A stretch of DNA of 64,000 nt from CBDCYS01 sp965224215. GTDB taxonomy: Bacteria > Acidobacteriota > Terriglobia > Bryobacterales > UBA6623. The stretch is from NCBI GenBank assembly GCA_965224215.1, contig CBDCYS010000052.1:62001-126000 (forward strand), in the 5' to 3' direction. Below, one piece after another: positions 8,147 to 17,822 of this stretch (within the stretch, counting starts at the first letter, position 1; every line of letters begins with the position of its first letter). A program made the position numbers and the translations under genes. Below the pieces are notes generated by a model. That model was not told where the DNA came from and made no database searches. It saw only the letters and a program-made list of their open reading frames with translations.

Positions 8147-9489
8147 TCTCGCCGAGCGCCGGATGCCTGCGCCGCTTGCCACACAGGCGGGCTGTCTTTC
8201 AGATCGAAGTCCTTCATCCAGTCGCTGCTTCGCTTGCCGGCAGCTTTGCCGCCAGCCTTCTCGGCCGCTGCCGCAGCGGGTTCCGCCTGGGCGCTCTTGG
8301 GCTGCGGGCGCTCCGATTGGGGCTGCGCGCCGCAGCGCTTCAGCGCCAGTTCGTGCTTGCCGCAGCGCGCGGCCAGGACGCCGTCCAGGCGTCTCTCCAC
8401 CCGCACTCGGCTGTTTCGCAGACCCGGCACAATCGCCTTGCGGTCGATTTGATAGCTCTTTCCCCGGAAGCGAATCGTGTAGTCGTTGGCGACCCGCCGC
8501 GTCTCGACCTGGCTCAGCGCCGAGTCCAGATCGTGCTCGGGACCTAGCTCGCGATGCGCCTCGTCGGGGTGAGCCGGCTGCACCCGCAACGTGGCGTTCC
8601 ACCAGGGCAGAAACTCGCTTTCCAGGTAGGCGTTGGCCTGTTCGATCGTCGTGGCCCCGGCCACCCGCAGACCCTTCACCAGGCGGTCCTGGGCGGTGCC
8701 AAAGCTGCGCTCGACGCGGCCTTTGGCCTGCGGCGAATAGGCCGTGATCGATTCGATGTCCAGCTCCTGGAGCGCCCGCCCGATCTGCGTGGGAGGCAAG
8801 AGCTTGGGATCCTCGCCGGCGCTGTTTTTGGGCGTGTTGACAAACAGGCTGGCGCGGTCGGTGTAGAAGGCTACGGGTCGGCCGTTTTGTTCCAGATACG
8901 TCTTCAGCAAACGGCGATTCTCTTCGCCCGAGTCGTGCCGGACGAAGCGCGCCAGCAACTCGCTGCTGGCGTCGTCGATCATGCCGATCAGGTACAGCTT
9001 CTCCCCGCGTCCCTCCAGCCAGTCGTGCTCGGAGGTGTCCCATTGCACCAGCTCGCCGCGGCAACTGCGGCGGGGCCGCCACGGATGCGGGCGTCCTGAC
9101 TTGCGGCGGCGGGGCTTCCACAGGCCCGCGGCGGCCATCCAACGGCGCAGCGTTTCGCGGCCGACTTGGACGCCGTGGCGCTGCTCGAGATACTCCGCCG
9201 CCAGAGTCGGGCCAAAGCCGGCGTAGACGGGTTGGGAGAGGATTGCCACGGCTTGTTTTTCCGCCTTGGCGCTGAGCTTGCGGTTGGACGCGCGGCCCCG
9301 TGCGGCATGGACCACGGCCTGGTCGCCTTCGCTGCGAAGCTTCGCCAGCAGCCGCCTCAGATGCCGTTCGCTGAGGCCCGTCTGCTGGGCGGCCTGCTTT
9401 TGCGTGATGAGTTTTTTGTCTGCTTTGCGCAGCGCCACCAGCCGGTCGCGCTCTCGTTGTGTCATTAGTAGTTGTCCTTGCTTGCTCAT
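8131..9489 (-). CDS. ISNCY-family (ISDol1-like) DDE transposase
   Basis: 452 residues. An N-terminal helix-turn-helix (KLITQKQAAQQTGLSERHLRRLL, residues about 28-51) precedes an rve-type integrase core: VQWDTSEHDWLEGRG (first Asp), FYTDRASLF (second Asp) and PQAKGRVERSFGTAQDRLVK (Glu). A C-terminal beta-rich segment and a basic, Ala/Pro-rich tail follow. No frameshift or stop was seen, so it may be active. It is read towards the left end; 390 bp of the element downstream of its stop are non-coding. Confidence 0.85.
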   Translation of the reverse strand: MSKQGQLLMTQRERDRLVALRKADKKLITQKQAAQQTGLSERHLRRLLAKLRSEGDQAVVHAARGRASNRKLSAKAEKQAVAILSQPVYAGFGPTLAAEYLEQRHGVQVGRETLRRWMAAAGLWKPRRRKSGRPHPWRPRRSCRGELVQWDTSEHDWLEGRGEKLYLIGMIDDASSELLARFVRHDSGEENRRLLKTYLEQNGRPVAFYTDRASLFVNTPKNSAGEDPKLLPPTQIGRALQELDIESITAYSPQAKGRVERSFGTAQDRLVKGLRVAGATTIEQANAYLESEFLPWWNATLRVQPAHPDEAHRELGPEHDLDSALSQVETRRVANDYTIRFRGKSYQIDRKAIVPGLRNSRVRVERRLDGVLAARCGKHELALKRCGAQPQSERPQPKSAQAEPAAAAAEKAGGKAAGKRSSDWMKDFDLKDSPPVWQAAQASGARRDDTQD

Positions 9490-9666
9490 CCCTCCAGGCT
9501 GACCTTGTCAATAGGACATTTCTACTTGGCACGTTTAGGACATTATCACTCGGCAGCGACAACCACCACTTTGTGGTTGACAGTTGCTTTGGGTTCCGAT
9601 AACATGATGGGAAGTCAGCGTGTGTCTGCTGCTGTCCCACTACCTACCGGCTCCTTCACAGTTCGG

Positions 9667-9695
9667 TTGAGTGGACAGCCAGCTTAGAGTACAAT
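9667..9695 (+). promoter_or_regulatory. Sigma-70-like promoter for the ribosomal super-operon
   Basis: TTGAGT (9667-9672), a 17-base spacer, then TACAAT (9690-9695). Spacing is ideal and each hexamer is one or two bases from consensus. It is the best promoter between the IS and rpsL. Confidence 0.55.
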
Positions 9696-9801
9696 AGAGG
9701 TTTGTTGTGACCTAAGCTGACCGTGGTGGGTTTTGTTTGTTAAAGAGGTCTAAGGGTCTCAGGAGCGAGTTGAGAGGCTCTGACTGTTGCGCCGTCGAAA
9801 A

Positions 9802-9819
9802 GACTCACGCCGGTGAGTC
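9802..9819 (+). other. Leader hairpin
   Basis: GACTCAC and GTGAGTC form a perfect 7-bp stem around a GCCG loop. No T run follows, so it is not a standard intrinsic terminator; it may pause polymerase or protect the leader. Confidence 0.45.
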
Positions 9820-9949
9820 CTGTTAGGGTGGCGCGCTTGATGCAATCAAAGTGAGAATGTAAGGCGGAGCGTCCGTGCCTGCCGACCTGCCGAATGAGTG
9901 CGGCATGGCCGGTGGCGAGGGCGAGCGATGTCTTTTATTGGGTGATTGA

Positions 9950-10324
9950 GTGCCGACGTTTAGCCAGCTAGTACGCAAAGGCCGCAAGCGGCCGAAATTC
10001 GCAACGGCCAGTCCGGCCCTGCAGGCATGTCCGCAGAGGCGCGGTGTGTGCACGAGGGTGTATACGGTGACGCCGAAGAAACCGAACTCGGCTCTTCGCA
10101 AGGTGGCGCGCGTGCGGCTCACGAATGGAATTGAGGTAACAACCTATATTCCCGGCGTGGGTCACAATCTGCAGGAGCACTCGATTGTGCTGATCCGCGG
10201 CGGCCGCGTGAAGGATTTGCCGGGTGTGCGCTACCACGTCATCCGGGGAACGCTGGATGCTTCCGGCGTCAACGACCGCAGGCAGGGCCGCAGTAAATAC
10301 GGGGCCAAGCGCCCGAAGCAGTAA
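9950..10324 (+). CDS. rpsL: 30S ribosomal protein S12
   Basis: 124 residues. Carries the universally conserved decoding-site loops TPKKPNSALRKVARVRL and GGRVKDLPGVRYHVIRG; changes at their lysines give streptomycin resistance in other bacteria, and here they are wild type. Starts at GTG 9950 with GGGTGA upstream and the usual PTFSQLVRKGR N-terminus. First gene of the super-operon; rpoBC is not upstream. Confidence 0.97.
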   Translation: MPTFSQLVRKGRKRPKFATASPALQACPQRRGVCTRVYTVTPKKPNSALRKVARVRLTNGIEVTTYIPGVGHNLQEHSIVLIRGGRVKDLPGVRYHVIRGTLDASGVNDRRQGRSKYGAKRPKQ

Positions 10325-10341
10325 CTGCCGGAACGGATCGC

Positions 10342-10374
10342 GAAGGATCGGACTACAGGAAGGATCGGACTACA
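10342..10374 (+). repeat. Tandem duplication, 16-17 bp x 2, in the rpsL-rpsG spacer
   Basis: GAAGGATCGGACTACA occurs at 10342-10357 and 10359-10374 (period 17). It is one of several such duplications in spacers of this window. Confidence 0.9.
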
Positions 10375-10395
10375 TATTAAGGATATAAAAAGAGC

Positions 10396-10866
10396 ATGCC
10401 GCGAAGAAGAGAGATTGAGCATCGTAGCCCGGTTCCGGATGCCGTATACAATTCCACGCTGGTGTCGAAGTTCATTAACTGTCTGATGAAGGACGGAAAG
10501 AAAACGGTTTCCGAACGCATTTTTTACCGTGGAATGGACATGGTTCGCGAGCGGTCGAAAGAAGACCCGCTGCCACTGTTCAAGAGGGCCATTGAAAACT
10601 GCAAGCCGGTTGTCGAAGTGAAGTCACGGCGCGTAGGCGGTGCGAACTATCAAGTGCCGATCGAGGTCGCGACCAATCGCCGATCCAGCCTGGCAATTCG
10701 CTGGCTCATCAACTACGCGACGGCGCGCTCGGAAAAGGGCATGCCGGAAAAGCTTTGCGCGGAGATTATTGAGGCGGCGGCGAGCCGTGGCGCGGCTATC
10801 AAGAAACGCGAGGATGTTCATCGCATGGCGGAAGCCAATAAGGCGTTCGCTCACTATCGTTGGTAA
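10396..10866 (+). CDS. rpsG: 30S ribosomal protein S7
   Basis: 156 residues, normal length. N-terminus MPRRREIEHRSPVPDAVYNS, then KFINCLMKDGKKTVSERIFY and the C-terminal REDVHRMAEANKAFAHYRW that contacts the exit-site tRNA and 16S rRNA head. A primary assembly protein. Lies between rpsL and fusA in the standard str order. Confidence 0.97.
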   Translation: MPRRREIEHRSPVPDAVYNSTLVSKFINCLMKDGKKTVSERIFYRGMDMVRERSKEDPLPLFKRAIENCKPVVEVKSRRVGGANYQVPIEVATNRRSSLAIRWLINYATARSEKGMPEKLCAEIIEAAASRGAAIKKREDVHRMAEANKAFAHYRW

Positions 10867-10928
10867 GGGAGATCTGAAGCGCGAGGGCATGGCGGATCTG
10901 TTCAGGTTTGGGCAAGGGAAGTAACGTT

Positions 10929-13013
10929 ATGCCGGTCAAGGTTCCACTCAAGAGGTATCGGAATATTGGTATTGCCGCGCATATTGATGCGGGTAAGACC
11001 ACAACGACCGAGCGTATCCTTTTCTACACCGGGCGGCTTCACCGGATGGGCGAAGTGCATGACGGCACCGCGACCATGGACTACATGGAGCAAGAGCAAG
11101 AGCGCGGCATCACGATCACCTCCGCTGCTACCACCTGCTTTTGGCGCGATCACCAGATCAACATTATCGACACTCCCGGGCACGTCGACTTCACCGCCGA
11201 AGTTGAGCGCAGCCTGCGGGTCCTCGACGGAGCGATCGCCCTTTTCGACGCTGTAGCGGGCGTCCAGCCGCAGTCGGAAACGGTTTGGCGTCAAGCGGAT
11301 AAATATAACGTTCCCCGTGTTTGCTTCATTAATAAGATGGACCGGGTCGGTGCAGACTTCGACTACGCGGTGCAAACCATCATTGATCGGCTGAAGGCGA
11401 ATCCGGTGCCCATTCAGCTCCCGATTGGCAGTGAGTCTTCGCTGCGCGGCGTCGTCGACCTGATCGACATGAAGGCGATCTTGTGGAACGACGAGACGCT
11501 GGGCGCGAAATACGAGGTTGGCGAGATTCCGGATGATTTGAAGGAAGCCGCAATCGAGCGCCGTGCGAAGTTGATTGAGAAGGTTTCCGAGCAAGACGAC
11601 GCGTTGTTTGAGAAATTCGTCGAGGGCGCGACGATCACCGACGACGATCTTCGGGCCGGGGTGCGCCGCGCGACGATCGCCCTGAAGATAACGCCGGTGC
11701 TGTGTGGTTCGGCGTTCAAGTACAAAGGCGTGCAGCGCCTTCTGGATGCCGTTGTCGACTTTCTGCCCTCTCCGCTGGATGTTCCGGCCGTTCAGGGTAC
11801 CGACCTTTCCGGCGAGAAAGTGCTTTCGCGCCAATCGGACGACAAGGAGCCATTCTCGGCGCTGGTGTTTAAGATCATGACCGACCCCTACGTCGGGCAA
11901 CTGGCGTTCTTGAGGGTGTATTCGGGCACGGTGAAAGCCGGCGGCAGCGTGTTTAATGTAGCGAAGAACCGTAGCGAACGCATTGGGCGCTTGCTGCAGA
12001 TGCACGCCGATAAGCGGGAAGACGTAGAATCGACGAGCTCAGGCGAGATCGTTGCCGCGGTTGGGCTCAAGACAGTTCAGACTGGCGACACGGTGTGCGA
12101 CGCTGATGCGCCCGTTATTCTGGAGCGGATCGAGTTCCCCGTTCCGGTAATTTCTCTAGCGATCGAGCCCCGCACCAAGGACGATCAGCAGAAGATCGGC
12201 ATGGCTCTCGGGAAGCTCTCGCACGAGGATCCGACTTTCCGGGTGAATACCGACGCAGATACCGGCCAGACGATTCTTTCCGGGATGGGCGAGTTGCATT
12301 TGGAGATTCTGGTCGATCGCCTGCTGCGCGAGTTCGCGGTCGAGGCGAATGTCGGCAAACCGCAAGTCGCCTACCGCGAGACGATTCGCAAAGAGTCGAA
12401 GGGTGAGGGTAGGTTCGTCCGTCAAAGCGGAGGCCGCGGCCAATATGGGCATTGCAAGATTGAAATTGAGCCCTTGCCTGGTGGCGGATTCGAATTCGTG
12501 GACAACATCGTCGGCGGAAAGATTCCCCGTGAGTACATCAACTCGGTGGGGCATGGGATTCGGGAAGCTCTCGAAGGCGGCGTTTTGGCCGGTTATGAAA
12601 TGGTCGGCATCAAGGCGACGGTCTACGACGGCAGCTTTCACCAAGTAGACAGCTCCGAAATGGCGTTCAAGATTGCCGGATCGATGGCGTTCAAGGATGC
12701 CGTGAAGCGGGCCAGTCCTGTTTTGCTTGAGCCGATGATGGCGGTTGAAGTGGTCGTCGCCGAAGAATACATGGGCGACGTGATGGCCGATGTCAGCAGT
12801 CGGCGCGGAAAAGTCGAGGGGATGGAGTTGCATGGCGGGTCTCAGATCATCAAGGCCCTGGTTCCCCTGGCGGAAATGTTCGGCTATGCCACCGACCTGC
12901 GTTCTCGAACACAGGGCCGCGGCACGCACAGCATGCATTTGAAAGGATACGAAGTGGCGCCGGCCCATGTAGCGGAAGAAGTTATTGGGCGGGTGCGGGG
13001 AGTTTTCCACTAG
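10929..13013 (+). CDS. fusA: Translation elongation factor G
   Basis: 694 residues, all five EF-G domains. GTPase motifs are AHIDAGKTTTTERILFYTG (G1), RGITITSAATT (G2), DTPGHVDFTAEVERSLRVLDG (G3 with catalytic His) and NKMDRVGADF (G4); domain IV carries the RQSGGRGQYGHCKIEIEP block. It translocates tRNA-mRNA and, with RRF, recycles ribosomes. The ATG at 10929 is chosen over the in-frame GTG at 10908 because GGGAAG lies in the right place and the protein begins at the conserved core. A second, divergent copy lies at 56714. Confidence 0.97.
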   Translation: MPVKVPLKRYRNIGIAAHIDAGKTTTTERILFYTGRLHRMGEVHDGTATMDYMEQEQERGITITSAATTCFWRDHQINIIDTPGHVDFTAEVERSLRVLDGAIALFDAVAGVQPQSETVWRQADKYNVPRVCFINKMDRVGADFDYAVQTIIDRLKANPVPIQLPIGSESSLRGVVDLIDMKAILWNDETLGAKYEVGEIPDDLKEAAIERRAKLIEKVSEQDDALFEKFVEGATITDDDLRAGVRRATIALKITPVLCGSAFKYKGVQRLLDAVVDFLPSPLDVPAVQGTDLSGEKVLSRQSDDKEPFSALVFKIMTDPYVGQLAFLRVYSGTVKAGGSVFNVAKNRSERIGRLLQMHADKREDVESTSSGEIVAAVGLKTVQTGDTVCDADAPVILERIEFPVPVISLAIEPRTKDDQQKIGMALGKLSHEDPTFRVNTDADTGQTILSGMGELHLEILVDRLLREFAVEANVGKPQVAYRETIRKESKGEGRFVRQSGGRGQYGHCKIEIEPLPGGGFEFVDNIVGGKIPREYINSVGHGIREALEGGVLAGYEMVGIKATVYDGSFHQVDSSEMAFKIAGSMAFKDAVKRASPVLLEPMMAVEVVVAEEYMGDVMADVSSRRGKVEGMELHGGSQIIKALVPLAEMFGYATDLRSRTQGRGTHSMHLKGYEVAPAHVAEEVIGRVRGVFH

Positions 13014-13093
13014 TTTTGAAGTGCGGTCGGCTCCCTGAAACAGGGTTAAGCGTCCCGACGGCGGCTTCGGCGAGTTAGGAGAGGCGACAAGCG

Positions 13094-14281
<1,188 letters not shown>

Positions 14282-14284
14282 CTC

Positions 14285-14602
14285 ATGCCGAAAGAAAGAA
14301 TTAGAATTCGGCTCAAAGCCTACGACCATCGAGTGCTCGATCAGTCGACCGGTGAGATCGTAGATACGGCCAAGCGCACGGGCGCGCAGGTAGCAGGACC
14401 GATTCCGTTGCCAACGGTCAAGAACAAGTACACCGTACTGCGTTCGCCGCACGGTGACAAGCGCTCTCGGGAGCAGTTCGAGATTCGCACTCACAAGCGC
14501 CTGCTCGATATCTTGGAGCCCACTCAGGATACCGTCGACGCTTTGATGCGGCTGGATCTTCCGGCGGGCGTAGATGTCGAGATCAAGGCATTTGGGAGCT
14601 GA
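14285..14602 (+). CDS. rpsJ: 30S ribosomal protein S10 (NusE)
   Basis: 105 residues. RIRLKAYDHRVLDQST and VAGPIPLPTVKNKYTVLRSP are diagnostic, followed by HKRLLDILEPTQDTVDALMR. Also acts as NusE in transcription antitermination. Begins the S10 gene block, only 3 bases after tuf. Confidence 0.97.
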   Translation: MPKERIRIRLKAYDHRVLDQSTGEIVDTAKRTGAQVAGPIPLPTVKNKYTVLRSPHGDKRSREQFEIRTHKRLLDILEPTQDTVDALMRLDLPAGVDVEIKAFGS

Positions 14603-14684
14603 TGCTCCCGGTTGTAGAAAATTTAGCTTGCTGACGAACTGAGCTGCAGGCAATTCGAGTAGACAAGGTAAGCAAGGCAAACTG

Positions 14685-15320
14685 ATGGCGCCGGGAATCT
14701 TAGGAAAAAAGATCGGGATGACGCAGATCTTCACTGATGCCGGGCGGGTTGTGCCCGTGACGACGCTCAGGGTCGGTCCTTGCGTGGTGGTTCAACGAAA
14801 GACGACTGCTCAGGATGGCTACGAAGCGGTGCAATTGGGCTACGTGGAATTCGTCAAACCGAAACATGTGAAGCGTCCCATGGGCGGCCACTATAAGAAG
14901 GCTGGAGTTGAGCCCGGGCGATTTCTGAGGGAGTTTCGTTTGACGGGCTCGGAAGACGCGGAATTCAAGGCAGGCGACCGAATTCTGGCTCAGGAGTTCC
15001 AGGTTTCCGAAAAAGTCGACGTGATCGCTAACTCGAAAGGCCGCGGTTTTCAAGGCAATATTAAGCGCCACGGACAGACGATCGGTCCTGTGACTCATGG
15101 CTCGATGTCGAAACGAGCGCCAGGTTCGATTGGCCAAAGCTCCTATCCGTCGCGGGTGTTCAAGGGCCTTAAGCTGCCGGGCCAGATGGGAAACAAGCGA
15201 ATCACGGCCCGAAATCTGGAAATTGTGGAAGTCAATCCCGACAACAACACGATCTTGGTGCGCGGAGCCGTTCCGGGCCCCAATGGCGCCTATGTAGTTG
15301 TGCGAAGGACGTGGAAATAG
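14685..15320 (+). CDS. rplC: 50S ribosomal protein L3
   Basis: 211 residues, normal length. GILGKKIGMTQIF at the N-terminus, the RGFQGNIKRHG loop and GSMSKRAPGSIGQSSYPSRV reach into the peptidyl-transferase region. An early 23S assembly protein. ATG 14685 follows an AGGTAAGCAAGG leader. Confidence 0.97.
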   Translation: MAPGILGKKIGMTQIFTDAGRVVPVTTLRVGPCVVVQRKTTAQDGYEAVQLGYVEFVKPKHVKRPMGGHYKKAGVEPGRFLREFRLTGSEDAEFKAGDRILAQEFQVSEKVDVIANSKGRGFQGNIKRHGQTIGPVTHGSMSKRAPGSIGQSSYPSRVFKGLKLPGQMGNKRITARNLEIVEVNPDNNTILVRGAVPGPNGAYVVVRRTWK

Positions 15321-15324
15321 GGCT

Positions 15325-15948
15325 ATGCCGAAGGTAGACGTAGTGGACCTTGGGAACAATGTCGTTGGCTCGGTTGAGCTGGCGGACGAGGTATTTGGCG
15401 CGGAAGTGAATGAAGGCCTGATTTATCAAGCGGTTCATCACTACCGGGCAGGCCAGCGCGCTGGGACTCATAAGACCAAAGGCCGCGCGGAGGTCAGGGG
15501 CGGCGGCCGCAAACCCTGGAAGCAGAAGGGTACCGGCCGGGCCAGGGCTGGGACGATCCGCTCACCGTTATGGCGCAGCGGCGGCACGGTCCATGGGCCG
15601 CAGCCACGGGACTACAGCTATCACCTGCCTCGGAAGATGACGCTGGGAGCTTTGCGGTCGGCCTTGTCGGCGCGGCTGGCCGACGGCGACGTGAAGATCG
15701 TCAAGGACTTCGAGTTGGCGAGTTCGAAGACGAAAGAATTTGCCCAGGTGCTGGGGCAGCTCGAGACCCGGGAGTCGGTTCTGCTCGTTGATGACGGCGC
15801 CAACGACAATCTGAGATTGTCGTGCCGCAATATTCCGGGTGTCACTTTGATGGGCGGGCAGGATATTCACCCCTACCATTTGCTGGGGCATAAGTCGGTC
15901 ATCATCTCCGAGGCCACAGCGGTGAAGTGTTGCGAGGTGTTGGGATGA
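15325..15948 (+). CDS. rplD: 50S ribosomal protein L4
   Basis: 207 residues from ATG 15325, 4 bases after rplC. The extended loop of L4 lining the exit tunnel is visible as GTHKTKGRAEVRGGGRKPW followed by KQKGTGRARAGTIRSP. In some bacteria L4 represses this operon; no such leader structure was identified here. The stop overlaps the rplW start (ATGA). Confidence 0.96.
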   Translation: MPKVDVVDLGNNVVGSVELADEVFGAEVNEGLIYQAVHHYRAGQRAGTHKTKGRAEVRGGGRKPWKQKGTGRARAGTIRSPLWRSGGTVHGPQPRDYSYHLPRKMTLGALRSALSARLADGDVKIVKDFELASSKTKEFAQVLGQLETRESVLLVDDGANDNLRLSCRNIPGVTLMGGQDIHPYHLLGHKSVIISEATAVKCCEVLG

Positions 15949-16232
15949 CTGCTTTTGACGTGATTCAAGGACCTCTGATAACAGAGAAGGCCGAAGGGAT
16001 TCGCGCGCTCCAGCATACGATGTGTTTTCGAGTTCACCCGAAAGCCACCAAGACGGATATCAAGCACGCGGTTTTCAAGATTTTCAAGGTCAAGGTTGCT
16101 GAGGTTCGCACGGCGAACTATCTTGGCAAAATGCGACGGCGCGGCCGCTACTTTGGGTATCGCGCGAACTGGAAAAAAGCTTACGTGAAGCTGAAAGAGG
16201 GCGAGAAGATGGTTGAATACGCCCAGGTCTAG
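15945..16232 (+). CDS. rplW: 50S ribosomal protein L23
   Basis: 95 residues from ATG 15945, overlapping the end of rplD by 4 bases. VIQGPLITEKAEGI and VHPKATKTDIKHAVFKIFKV with VAEVRTANYLGKMRRRGRYF are the family core; L23 forms the docking site for SRP and trigger factor at the tunnel exit. Confidence 0.96.
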   Translation: MTAFDVIQGPLITEKAEGIRALQHTMCFRVHPKATKTDIKHAVFKIFKVKVAEVRTANYLGKMRRRGRYFGYRANWKKAYVKLKEGEKMVEYAQV

Positions 16233-16266
16233 GCTGCAAAAATCTTAGAAGACGAGCTTACGTTTT

Positions 16267-17097
16267 ATGCCGATCAAAACCTACCGGCCGACGACTCCGA
16301 CCAGGCGCTTCCAGACAACGGTGTCGCGTGAGGAGATCACCCGGGCCAAGCCGGAAAAAGCGCTGTCGAAGGGAAAGACGCGTTCGGGCGGCCGCAACAG
16401 TAAGGGCAGGATCTGCATTCGGTTTCGCGGCGGCGGGCACAAGCAGAGCTACCGAACCGTGGACTTCAAGCGCGACAAGAGCGGAATTCCGGCGGTTGTA
16501 GCCGCGATCGACTACGATCCGAATCGGTCCGCGAATCTGGCTTTGCTGCATTATGTCGATGGCGAGAAGCGTTACATTTTGCAGCCAACCGGCCTGAAGG
16601 TGGGCATGAAAGTGATGTCTGGGTCGGAGGCGGATATCCTGGTTGGAAATTCTCTGCCGCTTCGCAATATTCCTCCCGGGACGATTGTCCACAACGTCGA
16701 ATTGCGGCCGGCCAAGGGTGGCCAGATGGCACGCGCGGCGGGTTCGGAAGTTCGGCTGGTTTCCAAAGAGGGCGGTTATGCGCTGCTGAAGCTTCCCTCC
16801 GGCGAGATCCGGCGAGTTCTCATCGATTGCGCGGCGACGATCGGGCAAGTCGGTAATGTGGACCACGGGAACACCTCTTGGGGTAAGGCTGGTCGAACGC
16901 GCTGGCTGGGGCGTCGTCCTCACAATCGTGGCGTAACGATGAATCCGGTCGACCATCCTCATGGGGGTGGAGAGGGAAAGACCTCGGGAGGCCGGAATCC
17001 GGTGACTCCCTGGGGCGTACCGACTCGCGGATTTAAGACCAGAAACAACCCCCGGACGGACAAGTACATTGTGACCCGCCGGAACAGAAAGAAGTAG
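16267..17097 (+). CDS. rplB: 50S ribosomal protein L2
   Basis: 276 residues. MPIKTYRPTTPTRRFQT, RGGGHKQSYRTVDFKRDK and VTMNPVDHPHGGGEGKTSGG (holding the conserved His close to the peptidyl-transferase centre) are all present. Essential for subunit joining and peptide-bond formation. Length and ends are normal. Confidence 0.97.
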   Translation: MPIKTYRPTTPTRRFQTTVSREEITRAKPEKALSKGKTRSGGRNSKGRICIRFRGGGHKQSYRTVDFKRDKSGIPAVVAAIDYDPNRSANLALLHYVDGEKRYILQPTGLKVGMKVMSGSEADILVGNSLPLRNIPPGTIVHNVELRPAKGGQMARAAGSEVRLVSKEGGYALLKLPSGEIRRVLIDCAATIGQVGNVDHGNTSWGKAGRTRWLGRRPHNRGVTMNPVDHPHGGGEGKTSGGRNPVTPWGVPTRGFKTRNNPRTDKYIVTRRNRKK

Positions 17098-17119
17098 CTG
17101 GAAGAGGAAGCGTTTATTC

Positions 17120-17401
17120 ATGGGCCGTTCTTTAAAAAAGGGACCGTTTTACGACGAGCATCTGGCGAAGAAGATAGCCGCTCACGATGCTCGGCAAGGG
17201 AAGAAGGTCATCAAGACCTGGTCACGGCGTTCGACGATCCTTCCTGAATGGGTTGGTCATACGATCGCCGTCCACAACGGACGCAAGTTCATTCCTGTGT
17301 TCCTCTCCGAGAACATGGTGGGGCACAAGTTGGGTGAATTCGCGCCCACCAGGACCTATCGCGGACACGCCGACCGCGGAGCTAAATCGGCGCGGGCCTA
17401 G
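17120..17401 (+). CDS. rpsS: 30S ribosomal protein S19
   Basis: 93 residues. MGRSLKKGPFYDEHLAKKI, TWSRRSTILPEWVGHTIAVH and MVGHKLGEFAPTRTYRGH are the typical blocks. Binds the 16S head together with S13. Confidence 0.97.
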   Translation: MGRSLKKGPFYDEHLAKKIAAHDARQGKKVIKTWSRRSTILPEWVGHTIAVHNGRKFIPVFLSENMVGHKLGEFAPTRTYRGHADRGAKSARA

Positions 17402-17453
17402 AAGGGTGGCCGCGGCTGGAATGAAGCGAGTCTAGTCAGAGAAGAGTCAGACG

Positions 17454-17810
17454 ATGCAGGCAACCGCAAGACTACAATACGCTCGGGTTTCGCCCCAGAA
17501 GGCCCGTTTGGTCATCGACCTGATTCGGGGCCGTAGCGCCTCTGACGCTCTGCTTATTCTCAGGGAAACGAACAAGCGCGTCGCTCCGCAGTTGGCGAAA
17601 TTGCTGCGCTCGGCGATTGCGAATGCGGAGAATACCAGCGACGTAGACGTGGATGAGCTGGTGATTTCAGAGGCTTACGTGAACGAAGGCCCGCGGCTCT
17701 ACCGCATGCGGCCGGCCGCGCAGGGACGTGGGCACCGCTACAGACATCCGATGGCTCACATCGTCGTCACTGTATCCGACAACCGAAGCGACACCGAGGA
17801 AAACAGCTAA
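17454..17810 (+). CDS. rplV: 50S ribosomal protein L22
   Basis: 118 residues. ARLQYARVSPQKARLVIDLI at the N-terminus, and the tunnel-lining beta-hairpin toward the C-terminus (EGPRLYRMRPAAQGRGHRYR). The hairpin is where macrolide resistance changes occur in other bacteria; it looks ordinary here. Confidence 0.97.
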   Translation: MQATARLQYARVSPQKARLVIDLIRGRSASDALLILRETNKRVAPQLAKLLRSAIANAENTSDVDVDELVISEAYVNEGPRLYRMRPAAQGRGHRYRHPMAHIVVTVSDNRSDTEENS

Positions 17811-17822
17811 TAGGCATCCTTC

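Larger units (their letters stand above)
7726..9577 (-). mobile_element. ISNCY-like insertion sequence between 17-bp direct repeats
   Basis: The element proper spans 7743-9560 (1818 bp). Identical 17-mers AACCACCACTTTGTGGT flank it at 7726-7742 and 9561-9577. The ends are imperfect inverted repeats of about 47 bp. The left end contains GCCAAGTAGAAATGTCC twice; the right end contains one intact copy and one diverged copy. Seventeen bases is long for a target duplication, and the repeated sequence is itself partly palindromic (ACCAC...GTGGT), so insertion into a terminator-like hairpin is possible. The right end lies about 105 bp upstream of the likely str operon promoter. Confidence 0.8.
9561..9949 (+). 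other. Leader and promoter region of the str operon
   Basis: 389 bp between the ISNCY-like element and rpsL with no gene. It holds a sigma-70-like promoter (9667-9695), a transcribed leader of about 250 bases and a strong hairpin (9802-9819). A long leader could allow autoregulation by a ribosomal protein, but no known binding structure was recognised. Confidence 0.6.

Noticed and set aside
7700..9640. 646-codon minus-strand ORF across the ISNCY-like element
   Set aside because: It lies in another frame of the transposase gene on the same strand, shows Arg/Pro/Gly-rich sequence with no motif, and crosses both IS ends; a G+C-driven shadow.
10902..12005. 367-codon minus-strand ORF inside fusA
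   Set aside because: Antisense to a certain EF-G gene; no recognisable protein.
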